Position numbers and translations under genes: made by a program
Notes under the pieces: model-generated
What the model saw: the letters and a program-made list of their open reading frames with translations, nothing else
Database searches by the model: none
What the model was told of the DNA's origin: nothing
Assembly: GCA_000496235.1 (NCBI GenBank)
Contig: KI543227.1
Location: 169,793 to 233,792, forward strand
Direction: 5' to 3'
Length of the DNA: 64,000 bases
Source of the DNA: an uncultured archaeon A07HR60
GTDB taxonomy: Archaea; Halobacteriota; Halobacteria; Halobacteriales; Haloferacaceae
Part shown: positions 1 to 9,271 of the stretch, piece by piece
Layout: every line of letters starts with the position of its first letter
How positions within the stretch are numbered: position 1 is the first letter of the stretch

Positions 1-1014
1 GGGGAAAGTGAGTGAGATTCCTGTCCCCACTGCCGGTGGCGCACTCGCGAACGCATCGACAGTCACATTATCGAACGCGAGCGTGACGCGGGATGTCGCA
101 TCTTCACGCACGACCCGCTCGACGGTCGCAGACAGATCCCCGTCAGAGTCATCAAGAGTGATCGCCTCGGGTCTGATGGCGAGATTGTCTCCTGTGCCAG
201 CATCGATATTCCCGAGGACTCCGGTCTGATTGGCCGACCCTATCTCAGTAGAGCGTGCCCGGGCAGAGCTGTCATCAGCGAGAACCTTGCGGAGCGAGGG
301 CGCTGCCGAGAGATCGATAACATTTGACCCGGTGAAACGCGCGACCATGGGCGATTCCGCCCGCTCGAAGACGGTCGCTGGCGGGCCGCGTTGGACGATC
401 TTCCCGTCCTGCATCACGACGATTCTGTCGGCGATAGCGCGGGCTGTCGTGCGATTGTGCGTCACGTACACGGCGGTCACGTCAGCGAGGATATCGACCA
501 GATCGTCGCGAAGGGTCTGCCGGGTTGGGACATCAAGTGCCGCCAGCGGCTCGTCAAGTAGCATCGTGGACGGGCGAATGGCGAGTGCCCGCGCCAGCGC
601 GACCCGTTGTTTTTCACCCCCAGACAGTGTGGGCGGATTCCGATATGCAAGGTGGGCCACACCGAGTTCCGAGAGCAGTTCTTCGCCGTCGCGTGACGAC
701 TCTCGGTACCGGGTTCCGAACTCGACATTCTCTTGGACGGTCATATGCGGGAACAGCGCGTAGTCCTGAAACACAAAGCCGAACCCCCGCTTCTCAGACG
801 GGCGCTCAGTGATATCTGTCCCGTCGGAGGTCACCACTCCGGTGTGATCATGGAAGCCGGCGACCGTCTCCAACAACAGGGTCTTTCCGCTCCCGCTCGG
901 ACCGAGCACGACACAGGTGTCGCCGGGGTTCACCTCGATTGCAACATCGACGGCGAACGGGTCTGCACCCTCCGTGGTAAACACCGAACGGATGTCGGCA
1001 GTAAGGCGGGTCAT
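1..1014 (-). CDS. ABC transporter ATP-binding protein (tungstate/molybdate type), C-terminus truncated by window start
   Basis: Minus-strand translation from ATG at 1014: MTRLTADIRSVFTTEGADPFAVDVAIEVNPGDTCVVLGPSGSGKTLLLETVAGF...GFVFQDYALFPHMTVQENVEFGTRYRE. Walker A GPSGSGKT and Q-loop present. Start overlaps the stop of the upstream permease (ATGA). Confidence 0.88.
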   Translation of the reverse strand, partial: MTRLTADIRSVFTTEGADPFAVDVAIEVNPGDTCVVLGPSGSGKTLLLETVAGFHDHTGVVTSDGTDITERPSEKRGFGFVFQDYALFPHMTVQENVEFGTRYRESSRDGEELLSELGVAHLAYRNPPTLSGGEKQRVALARALAIRPSTMLLDEPLAALDVPTRQTLRDDLVDILADVTAVYVTHNRTTARAIADRIVVMQDGKIVQRGPPATVFERAESPMVARFTGSNVIDLSAAPSLRKVLADDSSARARSTEIGSANQTGVLGNIDAGTGDNLAIRPEAITLDDSDGDLSATVERVVREDATSRVTLAFDNVTVDAFASAPPAVGTGISLTFP

Positions 1015-1987
1015 GGCATACTTCCCGCTGTCCCGTCGTCGGTCAGGTATCGCACGATGAGGAAGATCACTGCCGAGACAGCCAATAATAAGAACGCGAC
1101 GGCTCCACTCTCTTCGAGCCCCCCTGCAGGTAGGTGTTGTACACGAACACGGGTGCGTGTTGAGCGGTCACTTGCCTGCCTGCGGGTGGGTAAAAGAAGT
1201 CCACAGAGTAGGCAACGACGGCGACGGCGCCGAACTCCGAGACTGCACGAGCCCACGCGAGCACGCCGCCGGTGACGATGCCCCGGATGGCAAGTGGACC
1301 GGTCACTCGCCGGAATGTTTCCCACTTATTCGCCCCGTGGACTCGTGAGGCGTACTCGAGTTGGTCGTCGATAGACTCGAACGCCTCGCGGCTGGCATTG
1401 ACGGCATACGGTGCCGAGACAAACGCCATCGCCAGCACCATACCAGCCATGGACCCGAGGACCGAGAACCGAGGGAACGCACCGCCTTGCCCGAAGCCGA
1501 ACAAGACGATGATACCCGCGACAGAGTGGGGAACGACCAGCGGGAGGTCGACCAAACTCTCGACGAGAGGCTGACCAGAGAACCCTTTCGCCAGCAGGTG
1601 TGCCAGCGGGATTCCCCCCGCGAGACTGACCAGTGCTGCCAACAGCGGCCCGTAGACGCCGAGATAGAGCATCCGGTGGACATCTGGGTCGAGTGCCTTC
1701 TCGAAGACGAGCGACGGCGACTGCCGGGCGACGAACATGAACAGTGGCAGTCCCAGCGCGATCATGAGAAGACTGCCGGCGGTCGCCGTCGCGACGGTAA
1801 AGGAGGTTCCGTCGAGCGCGTACGCGGTGACGGCTGTGCTGCCCACGACGAAGTACGCGTACCAGGTCGGCTGGCCGACCGAGTAGGTAGCCGCAAACGC
1901 CAGTACTTGGACGACGACGAACGCCGCGGTCAGTGACGGCCGCCCGATCGCGGAGGTTCCGGGGCTGGGGTCAGTCTCCGTCGCCAC
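1011..1987 (-). pseudogene. Tungstate/molybdate ABC transporter permease, frameshifted near its C-terminus
   Basis: ORF 1067..1987 reads as a ModB/WtpB-like permease up to ...FVYNTYLQGG and then runs out of homology. The expected continuation LEESGAVAFLLLAVSAVIFLIVRYLTDDGTAGSMP* is in another frame (ORF 1011..1325) and ends in an ATGA overlap with the ATPase gene. The shift lies at a C6 run (about 1119-1124). Confidence 0.8.
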
Positions 1988-2058
1988 GGTCCGTGGAGGT
2001 GAGTGTGGTGTTCATATGCATCAGTGAGCGGTGACGTGGTGATAGTGATGTGGATTAC

Positions 2059-3137
2059 CTATAGTTGCAGTGGGCCGAGCGTATCCTGTGCGCTGGCGAC
2101 CTCTAACACGTTGTCGGGGACGGCTTCTTCGGAGCTTGCGGGGACCACGATCGGGTCGACCGGGACGAGGCCTTGTTCTTCAAGAATTGCTCGGCCTGGG
2201 TCGGTCGCGAAGTACTCGACCCACTGGGCACCCCGACCGGGGCTTCGGCGACACTCGGCACAGTCAGTCCGTACGCGATAGGCGCGCCGGTGAACGTGCC
2301 GCTGTTGGTCTCGACTTCCGCCTTGGCGTAGTGTTCAGCGTACTCGCTGGTCGCCTGTGAGAGGTCGACTTCTGGCTGAAGATCGATGAACGGGAGTCCA
2401 GAGGTGGCCGAGATCGACTGATAATACAGCACGTAATCGAGTTCGCCCGACTCGAGTTGCCCTTCGAGATTCGTCTCAGTGCCGGTCGGGACGGTGGTGT
2501 TGTTCGTCAGTGCATCCAGCGTCGACTCGTCGTACAGCCGCTCGCCGCTGAACTCCTCGGCGCCTAACTGTAACATCATCACCGCACGATACCCGCCAGG
2601 GTCGACTGCCGGGTCCGAGTGGCCAACAGTGATACCGTCACGTGAGAGCACCTCCCACCAGTTGTCCTTCGAGATGTCATCTGCGCCGGGGGAGTCTTCT
2701 CGATACTGAATCGACATCGAATTTGTCGTGAAGATGGCGTACCAGCCGCCGAACTCGGGGAGCACCCGGTTCCGGATAAGTCGGAAATCAGAAGTGCCGA
2801 GGACGTCCGCCGACCGTCCTTGCTGGGTGATTTTCTGTGTCGAGGCGACAGATCCCTGAGCCTCACGGTTCACATCAACGCCGAACTCGTCTTCGAATTC
2901 CGGCTCGCCAGCCGAGAACGGCGGGGCCAACGACCCCGCGTGGAAGATGTTCATCGAGTCGGCCAGTTCAGTGTCTGTCGACCCGCTGCTGTCGCCACTT
3001 TCGGTGTCGTCCCCACCGTCGCCGGCGCCTCCACTGTCGCTGCCGGTACAGCCCGTGACACCGATGGTTACTGCCGCCGCACTCCCCGCGAGGAACGCAC
3101 GCCGACTGCGATGTTTTGTCATAGACACATCCATCAA
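2059..3137 (-). pseudogene. Tungstate/molybdate ABC transporter substrate-binding lipoprotein, frameshifted near its C-terminus
   Basis: ORF 2103..3137 has a twin-arginine-like/lipobox start (RRAFLAGSAAAVTIGVTGCTGS) and a WtpA/TupA-like body (NIFHAGSLAPPFSAGEPEFEDEFGVDVNREAQGS). After ...TVPSVAEAP the sensible frame moves to RGAQWVEYFATDPGRAILEEQGLVPVDPIVVPASSEEAVPDNVLEVASAQDTLGPLQL*, ending at 2059. Confidence 0.8.
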
Positions 3138-3438
3138 ATTATGCCAGCAGTATAACTGTTTTGAGGTCTGCTCGGCCCATCACACAGCCAGAGACACCGG
3201 CAGAACAGCCAGAAAAGAGACCGAGCTATTCCCAGTGGGACTGCCCCGTTCGTGTCGGCCAGCAGGCCGGACCACGACTTGTTTCGTCGGAAATCTCTGC
3301 ATTCCCGGTTACTCACTCTTCGGGGTGACGACCACGGCCGCCGTTTGGATTGTTACAGGCGGAGCAAGCCGAGTGCCTTAGAGCGTGATATCGAAGCGGT
3401 TCAGCCCACGATTACGACCGCGGGCGCCACCAGACAGG

Positions 3439-4311
3439 TTACCGCACCGGTGGACCGTCCCAGTTTGCCCCATCGTCGGCGGGGTTGTATCCGAGTATCG
3501 AAGGGGCCCGCGAGTTGTCTACCCACGTGCCGCGGTTGTCGCTGACCCCCCAGAATACGTCGTATTCGACGGTGTCGTCTTGGAGACATCTGTCGACCAA
3601 CTGCCCCAGATCGCGGTGAGAGAGCCACGTACACTTCAACCGGTCTGCCAGGTATGCGTACTTCTCACTATCTCGGTCCCACCAGTCGTTATCGACACCC
3701 ATCTCTGCGAGGCCGTATGGGTGATCGTACCCTTCGTCGAGCACCGTCTTGATCCGGAGTGAGTAGAACCGTCGGGGGAACTCACGCGTGTTTGTAACGT
3801 AGGTCGGATGGAGTTCTCCGAGAGGGTTCGATTGACTCTCGACAAACAGCCGTCCAGCCGCTTCACCGAAGACTTTCGACAGCCCGTAAAACGAGTCAGG
3901 TCGGACCGGGTCTTCGGCAGTCACCGCCAGATCGTTTCCCGGGTCGTAGATATCTGGCGCGAGCTCGATCTCGTACATGCCGACCGTGTGGATCGACGAT
4001 GCGAACACGAACTTCTCGACGTTCGCCTCGGCAGCCGCCTGAAGCACATTGAACGTGCCTTCGATATTCGTTGCAAGAATCTCGCGCCAGGACCCGCCGA
4101 GATCGACTGCCGCTGCCAGGTGGATCACCGCATCTTGGTTCTGGAAGGGGCCCCGGAGAGAATCCGGCTCGGTAATGTCGGCTACGACGGAGTCCCGCTC
4201 CGGGTGAGGTTCGACGTCGAGACAGGTGAACTCGTACTCCGGGCGATCCCCGAGCTCGTCGAGAATTGCTCTACCGACGGTCCCGTTTGCTCCCGTGATG
4301 AGGACGCGCAT
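3439..4311 (-). CDS. NAD-dependent epimerase/dehydratase (extended SDR; uronate or hexose dehydrogenase-like)
   Basis: MRVLITGANGTVGRAILDEL Rossmann motif; YGLSKVFGE (YxxxK). Start at 4311 preferred over the extended ORF start. Confidence 0.85.
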   Translation of the reverse strand: MRVLITGANGTVGRAILDELGDRPEYEFTCLDVEPHPERDSVVADITEPDSLRGPFQNQDAVIHLAAAVDLGGSWREILATNIEGTFNVLQAAAEANVEKFVFASSIHTVGMYEIELAPDIYDPGNDLAVTAEDPVRPDSFYGLSKVFGEAAGRLFVESQSNPLGELHPTYVTNTREFPRRFYSLRIKTVLDEGYDHPYGLAEMGVDNDWWDRDSEKYAYLADRLKCTWLSHRDLGQLVDRCLQDDTVEYDVFWGVSDNRGTWVDNSRAPSILGYNPADDGANWDGPPVR

Positions 4312-4480
4312 ATCCTGATTACCCTCTAAGCAGAAGCAAATACGTTTGCATCCCGTCATGAATCGTCTCTCTCTACAGCCATCCGATCGACTCGAATTAT
4401 ACTCTCGTCTTCTGACCGCACCAGTAGGCCGAACGCGTTGTTCGCTAAGCTCGGCCTGACTGTCACTGACGGAATCGCTG

Positions 4481-6064
4481 GTGGCCTATGATTCCTCCCC
4501 GGATGGCCAGACCCACGGAGGCAATCGAGACGTGACGAGAGCGGGTCATGTTACGCTGAAACCGAACCGGAACACGACACGACGCGAGACGACAGAACAG
4601 ACAGTAGAGATACGAGTCAAAAAGATGGGAAGCGGCGACGGGACGGCGGGACCGAGACACGACACCCCCACGGGAGAGTCAAGACGGGACAGGACAACCT
4701 CTTTGAATCACGGGGGTGTCCATCTCACCGTGGCATCCGAAGCCGACGATCGGGTTTGCTACGTCGTGAGTGATCTCCACATCGGCGGCGACGAGCAGTT
4801 GAGAGATGTTGAGTTTCTCGACGAGTTGCTAGAGTTCCTCCGGCGGCTCGAGACCACCGAAGAGAACGCAGAACTGATAATTAACGGTGATGCGTTCGGA
4901 CTTTGGGAATTCACACAGATCGACGGGATCCAGAAGTTCGACGCGCTCGTGGATACGTATCCGGCGTTGTTCGCCCAGCTGCGGGCGACAGGTGTTGAGA
5001 CACCGATCACGCTGCTGCCGGGGAACCACGATCATGAACTAGCCGCGTACGACGCGTACGTCGACCGATTCGCAGAGTACAATGTTTCACTCGTCCAAGA
5101 GCAGTCGCTCACCCGACGGGTTGGTCAGCGAGAGGTCCACTTTGAACACGGCCATCAGCAGGACCCGAACAACCGGATCGAAGACTGGGGGAACCCGTAC
5201 GCGAGGCCGCTGGGCTATTACTACAACACGCTGGTCACCAGTCGGGCAGGCCAGTTGTCCGACCGTGGACGATTCAACTGGCTCAAAGACGTGCAAGCAG
5301 TGACGCCCACCGAGCGAATGCCCGTCTGGCTGGCGTCGAAGTACTTCTATCTCGAAATGAACCCCGCGATCCGATACGCGCTGGTGCCGTTTCTTCTGTT
5401 ATTCAATATCAGTGCTGTCATTGCCATTCTCGCGGGATTAGATGTACTCGGGATCTGGTCGCTGCCGGTCGACCGGACGACCGCATTTCTCGGCCGATTC
5501 GGCCCAGCGGGAACAGCTATCTGGGTTCTGTTGGCCGTCAACGCCGCTGTCACGGGCCTGTTACTGCTTGTTGGAATCCCACTGTATTTTTTGCGCCGCG
5601 ATCTCCGGAAGACGATTGACCGGTTCGGCATCTTCGAGACAGAACTCACCGTCGATACCGAAGCGCCGTACGAGGAAGCCGCCAGGGAGGTGTTCGACCA
5701 GAACCCCGAGACGGCGATCTTCTGTTACGGCCACACGCATCGGCCTCGAGTCAGCGAGATCGATGGTGGAGTGCTCGTCAACACGGGGACCTGGCTGAAG
5801 CGGCTTCACCGCCGAGACGGGATCACGGGGCTTCTCCCGCCGGTGTTTTACCCATCCTATCAGTTGTGTTCCGTTCGGATCGCTGCCGAACCTCAAGGGA
5901 CCACTATTGAGTACGAAGTGATCGAGAAAGCCAGTCCCAGTCACGAGGAACTCACGCTCACGGAGCGGCTCTTCACAGTCGGTCGTGAACCGGACCTAGA
6001 CCTGCCCGACAAGACGGTCGTCGAGACAGAGATACCCGCATCAGCACCCGAGCCGACCGACTGA
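4481..6064 (+). CDS. Metallophosphoesterase (calcineurin-like), membrane-associated; N-terminal start uncertain
   Basis: VSDLHIGGDE, GDAFGLWE, GNHDHE and CYGHTHRP metallophosphoesterase motifs; two hydrophobic segments in the middle. The true start may be up to about 250 nt downstream of 4481. Confidence 0.82.
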   Translation: MAYDSSPDGQTHGGNRDVTRAGHVTLKPNRNTTRRETTEQTVEIRVKKMGSGDGTAGPRHDTPTGESRRDRTTSLNHGGVHLTVASEADDRVCYVVSDLHIGGDEQLRDVEFLDELLEFLRRLETTEENAELIINGDAFGLWEFTQIDGIQKFDALVDTYPALFAQLRATGVETPITLLPGNHDHELAAYDAYVDRFAEYNVSLVQEQSLTRRVGQREVHFEHGHQQDPNNRIEDWGNPYARPLGYYYNTLVTSRAGQLSDRGRFNWLKDVQAVTPTERMPVWLASKYFYLEMNPAIRYALVPFLLLFNISAVIAILAGLDVLGIWSLPVDRTTAFLGRFGPAGTAIWVLLAVNAAVTGLLLLVGIPLYFLRRDLRKTIDRFGIFETELTVDTEAPYEEAAREVFDQNPETAIFCYGHTHRPRVSEIDGGVLVNTGTWLKRLHRRDGITGLLPPVFYPSYQLCSVRIAAEPQGTTIEYEVIEKASPSHEELTLTERLFTVGREPDLDLPDKTVVETEIPASAPEPTD

Positions 6065-6126
6065 CGGCCGGGCGACACAGACACCGCGACGGAGGCTCGT
6101 CGCTTCGACGGATTCGTATGTGAGGC

Positions 6127-7431
6127 TCAGCCCTCCACATCGAGAGTCTCTGCAATCTGGGCCACGCGGTGTTTGACCGCCGCGGCGTCGATTCCCAGAT
6201 GTGTCCCAGCATCATAGCGGACATCGCCATCGACCATCGTGAACTCAACGTCGGTCCCACGAGCGACAAACACCAGATGCGCGTACGGATCCCCACGGGG
6301 AGTCGCTCGTGTCGAATCGGTCGAGAGCCCGACGACATCAGCCGTCCAGCCTTCTGCGAGTCGACCGACCGAGTCGAATCCAGCGGCTCGGGCTCCACCA
6401 CGGGTGCCCATACGGAATACCTCCCGGGCCGAGAGAGCAGTCGGGTCCCGCCGAGAGACGCGCTGTAACAGGGCGGCTTGCCGGAGTTCGGTGAATCCGT
6501 CCAGGGTATCGTTACTCGGCGGGCCATCGCTCCCGACGGCGACGTTGATGCCACGGTCGCGGTAGTCGCCAACTGGTGCGGTCCCGGCTCCCAATTTCAT
6601 GTTCGCCGACGGGCAGTGACACACGTGAGTGCCAGTCTCGGCGAGGAGCTCCCGTTCCGCGTCACTCGTGTGGACACAGTGTGCCAACACCACGTCTTCG
6701 CCGGTAAGACCGACATCGTGGAGCCACTGGATCGGCCGGCTGTCGGTCGCTTCACGGACTGTCTCGATAGTGGCCGGCTCTTCGGCAGCATGAGTGTGGA
6801 TGCGTACCCCCTCGTACCGATCTACAAGATCACGTGTCCTACGGAGACACGCCTCCGAACAGCTGACCGCGAATCGGGGAGTGACGGCGTACTGAATCCG
6901 GCCATTCTGTGAGTTGTGATATTGCCGGATGAGCCGCTCCGACTCGGCGAGCGCTTTGTCGGTAGATTCTGTGATACCGTCAAGACCGTCTTTATCGACC
7001 AAGACTTTGCCGAGCCGGGCTCTGATTCCCGTGTCGGCAGCAGCTCTGAAGGCCGTCTCGGCGTGTTCGGTGCTGGGATGATCGACGACGGTGGTAGTTC
7101 CGGACGCCAGACACTCCAGATAGCCGAGTGTGGCCGCCGCACGTGTCGCCATCGGGTCAAGCGCCGCTTCCATCGGCAGGATGCGGTCACCAAGCCAGTC
7201 AGCGAGTTCGAGACCGTCAGCCCGCCCACGACCCGGCGACTGTATGGAGTGGACGTGTGCCTGGACGAGCCCCGGTGCGACCAAATCGTATCGACGGCAG
7301 TCATGGTCGGGATAGCGACGTCGAAGCGCTGTCGAGTCGCCAACCGCAGCTATCGAATTTCCCTCAACAACCACCGCGCCGTCGTCGATGACCGTCGTAT
7401 GGTCGACTATGACCGTTCCTTGAACTAGCAT
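6127..7431 (-). CDS. Amidohydrolase, ATZ/TRZ (S-adenosylhomocysteine/8-oxoguanine deaminase-like) family
   Basis: LVAPGLVQAHVHSIQ, HTHAAEE, VVLAHCVH and VAVGSDGPPSNDTLD metal-ligand motifs. Start at MLVQGTVIV (7431). Confidence 0.85.
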   Translation of the reverse strand: MLVQGTVIVDHTTVIDDGAVVVEGNSIAAVGDSTALRRRYPDHDCRRYDLVAPGLVQAHVHSIQSPGRGRADGLELADWLGDRILPMEAALDPMATRAAATLGYLECLASGTTTVVDHPSTEHAETAFRAAADTGIRARLGKVLVDKDGLDGITESTDKALAESERLIRQYHNSQNGRIQYAVTPRFAVSCSEACLRRTRDLVDRYEGVRIHTHAAEEPATIETVREATDSRPIQWLHDVGLTGEDVVLAHCVHTSDAERELLAETGTHVCHCPSANMKLGAGTAPVGDYRDRGINVAVGSDGPPSNDTLDGFTELRQAALLQRVSRRDPTALSAREVFRMGTRGGARAAGFDSVGRLAEGWTADVVGLSTDSTRATPRGDPYAHLVFVARGTDVEFTMVDGDVRYDAGTHLGIDAAAVKHRVAQIAETLDVEG

Positions 7432-8030
7432 GATCTTCAAGCGAACCACCGCGCCAGAGTCCTGTCTATCCTCTCCGACGAAGTGGCTCGATTATACTGT
7501 CGGCTCCCCGAGCGGTTCAATTCGCATCGGCGTTTTCAGACCTCGCAAATCAACGATAGCTCCGTTATCCTGGTCTCATGCCAGCACCCACCCGGACGTC
7601 GTCGCAACAGATAGAGTCATCACTCACCCGACACCGAGCGTCGAGACGGACACTCGGGTGTGAGCTCGTGGAAGGCTGCTCACGGGTTAACGGGCACAGC
7701 CGATCGCAGATTGACGAATACACTGGACTCCTCGATCTTCAGGCCCGAGATATTGGCCACGCAAGCGTGTGGTGGCTCGAGATACTCACGCTGTTTTTCT
7801 CCATGGACGAGCTTTTGAGCGGCGAAGATGTAACTGATACAGGTGGCGATGACGAACAGTTACCCCCGCAGAGCCCCTTGTGACGATAGCTAAGCCCGAG
7901 CCACCTCCTTTCGAAACGCCGTGCAAATCTCAGAATAGCGAGCGTCTACAGGTGGTCCAAGACGAGTGTCTCAGAGCCTGTCCCCGAAGTACTTCAGATT
8001 CGACTCCTGCGTGAAAATAATCGTATGTCA

Positions 8031-8066
8031 TTGACCTCCTTTCACGGCTAGAAACGCGAGAATCTC
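8031..8066 (-). mobile_element. 36-bp degenerate IS605-type micro-element
   Basis: Minus strand TTAC(8067-8070)|GAGATTCTCGCGTTTCTAGCCGTGAAAGGAGGTCAA. By eye 28 of 36 positions match the right end at 24951-24986. Confidence 0.5.
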
Positions 8067-8176
8067 GTAACCGTAACGGGACCTCACACCGAACGTGACC
8101 GTTTGTTATCGGTAGTCTGGAACAACTGGGGACAAATACCATCTGGAGGGCACCCACAGCCAGATTCGCCGCCAAT

Positions 8177-8836
8177 TCAGTCGACGGCAAAGTATTCGTC
8201 TAGTGCCTGCCCCACTATCGTTCCGGGCGAGACATTTCGTCTGGATGCTTCTCGACGGAGAGCGACATACTGTGTAAGCGGGAGGTCCATGTCGAGATGC
8301 CCGGGGGTGACACCCTGCTCCCGGAGCGCCGCCTCAGCGGAGGCACCGTTGTTCACGGCTGACGCGACTGACCGAACATCGCGCACCGTGAGCCCGGCAT
8401 CGAGGACGGCAAAGGCGATTAGAAAGCGTGCATCACCCGCTACACGGGCAATGTGTTTGGCGGCTGTCGGTGGAATCTCTCCGCGGGCGACATGGCGACG
8501 GATCGCCTGTGGAAGGTCGTGAACGCGGGCCCATTTTCGGATGAACGACACCGACGCGGCCTCCGAGGTGCGTTCGGCAGCTGTCTTGTACGACCCTGTG
8601 CCACGGACGAGCGCAGCACACCCGGCTGCACCACGGAGCATCAAGATATCGTCGTCTTCTCCGAGATTTCCGGTCGCAAACTGTGAGACGGTCTCGACAG
8701 CGCGGGAGACACTCTCGGGGTCGTCAGGGTCGAACTCGACGGCATCTTGAGCTCGTCTCCCGGCCACCTCAGGGTCGGCTCGCACCGCCGGTTCTCCGAC
8801 CGGTGTCTCACGTTCGGATGGCGGCTCGTCTGTCAT
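8177..8836 (-). CDS. Conserved haloarchaeal protein with ParB/KorB-like HTH region
   Basis: 219-aa acidic ORF; LPQAIRRHVARGEIPPTAAKHIARVAGDARFLIAFAVLDAGLTVRDVRSV resembles a helix-turn-helix. Function not assigned. Confidence 0.7.
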   Translation of the reverse strand: MTDEPPSERETPVGEPAVRADPEVAGRRAQDAVEFDPDDPESVSRAVETVSQFATGNLGEDDDILMLRGAAGCAALVRGTGSYKTAAERTSEAASVSFIRKWARVHDLPQAIRRHVARGEIPPTAAKHIARVAGDARFLIAFAVLDAGLTVRDVRSVASAVNNGASAEAALREQGVTPGHLDMDLPLTQYVALRREASRRNVSPGTIVGQALDEYFAVD

Positions 8837-9068
8837 GTCGGCTTTTGCACACCCGAGAACAAAAGCAGTGTGACGGTGGTTTCGCCTCTCGGCTTAGTTT
8901 CCATATCCGTCGTATCACTCGGTCCTCGCTCCAGTCGTTCTTATTGACTGACTCCTGTCGGTAAGATTCGATTTTGTAGTGAACCTACTCTGTGGGTCGA
9001 GCTTGAGACTGCCGGTCTTCACCGTTTGTACTGAGAGAGTGCCTCTATGGGTTCTGTCGTCGAAACAG

Positions 9069-9106
9069 GGAGCCTCAGGGCTTGCCCCCGAGACTGTTCA
9101 CAGCTC
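9069..9106 (+). mobile_element. IS605-type end relic
   Basis: GGGAGCCTCAGGGCTTGCCCCCGAGACTGTTCACAG resembles the minus-strand sequence at 39087-39120 (GAGTGCCTCGGGGCTTGACCCCGAGGCAGTTCACTC). Confidence 0.45.
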
Positions 9107-9271
9107 GTCAGCTGAGTCGTCGTCAAGAGCCTCCCGTGATATGAGGTGACTGATCGTTGGCGACGTGGTCCGCTGTTGGGAACTAGCACGTCTGAATCAG
9201 ATACGCGACAGCCTCAACAAAACGTTCGAGAAGGCTATGTGGGAGGTAGCTGACGGCTCCGGCACAGGATT

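Noticed and set aside
8-1348. Plus-strand ORFs 8..229, 230..763, 525..812, 733..1275
   Set aside because: Antisense to the ABC ATPase and permease genes; Ser/Arg-rich low-complexity translations typical of shadow ORFs in high-GC DNA.
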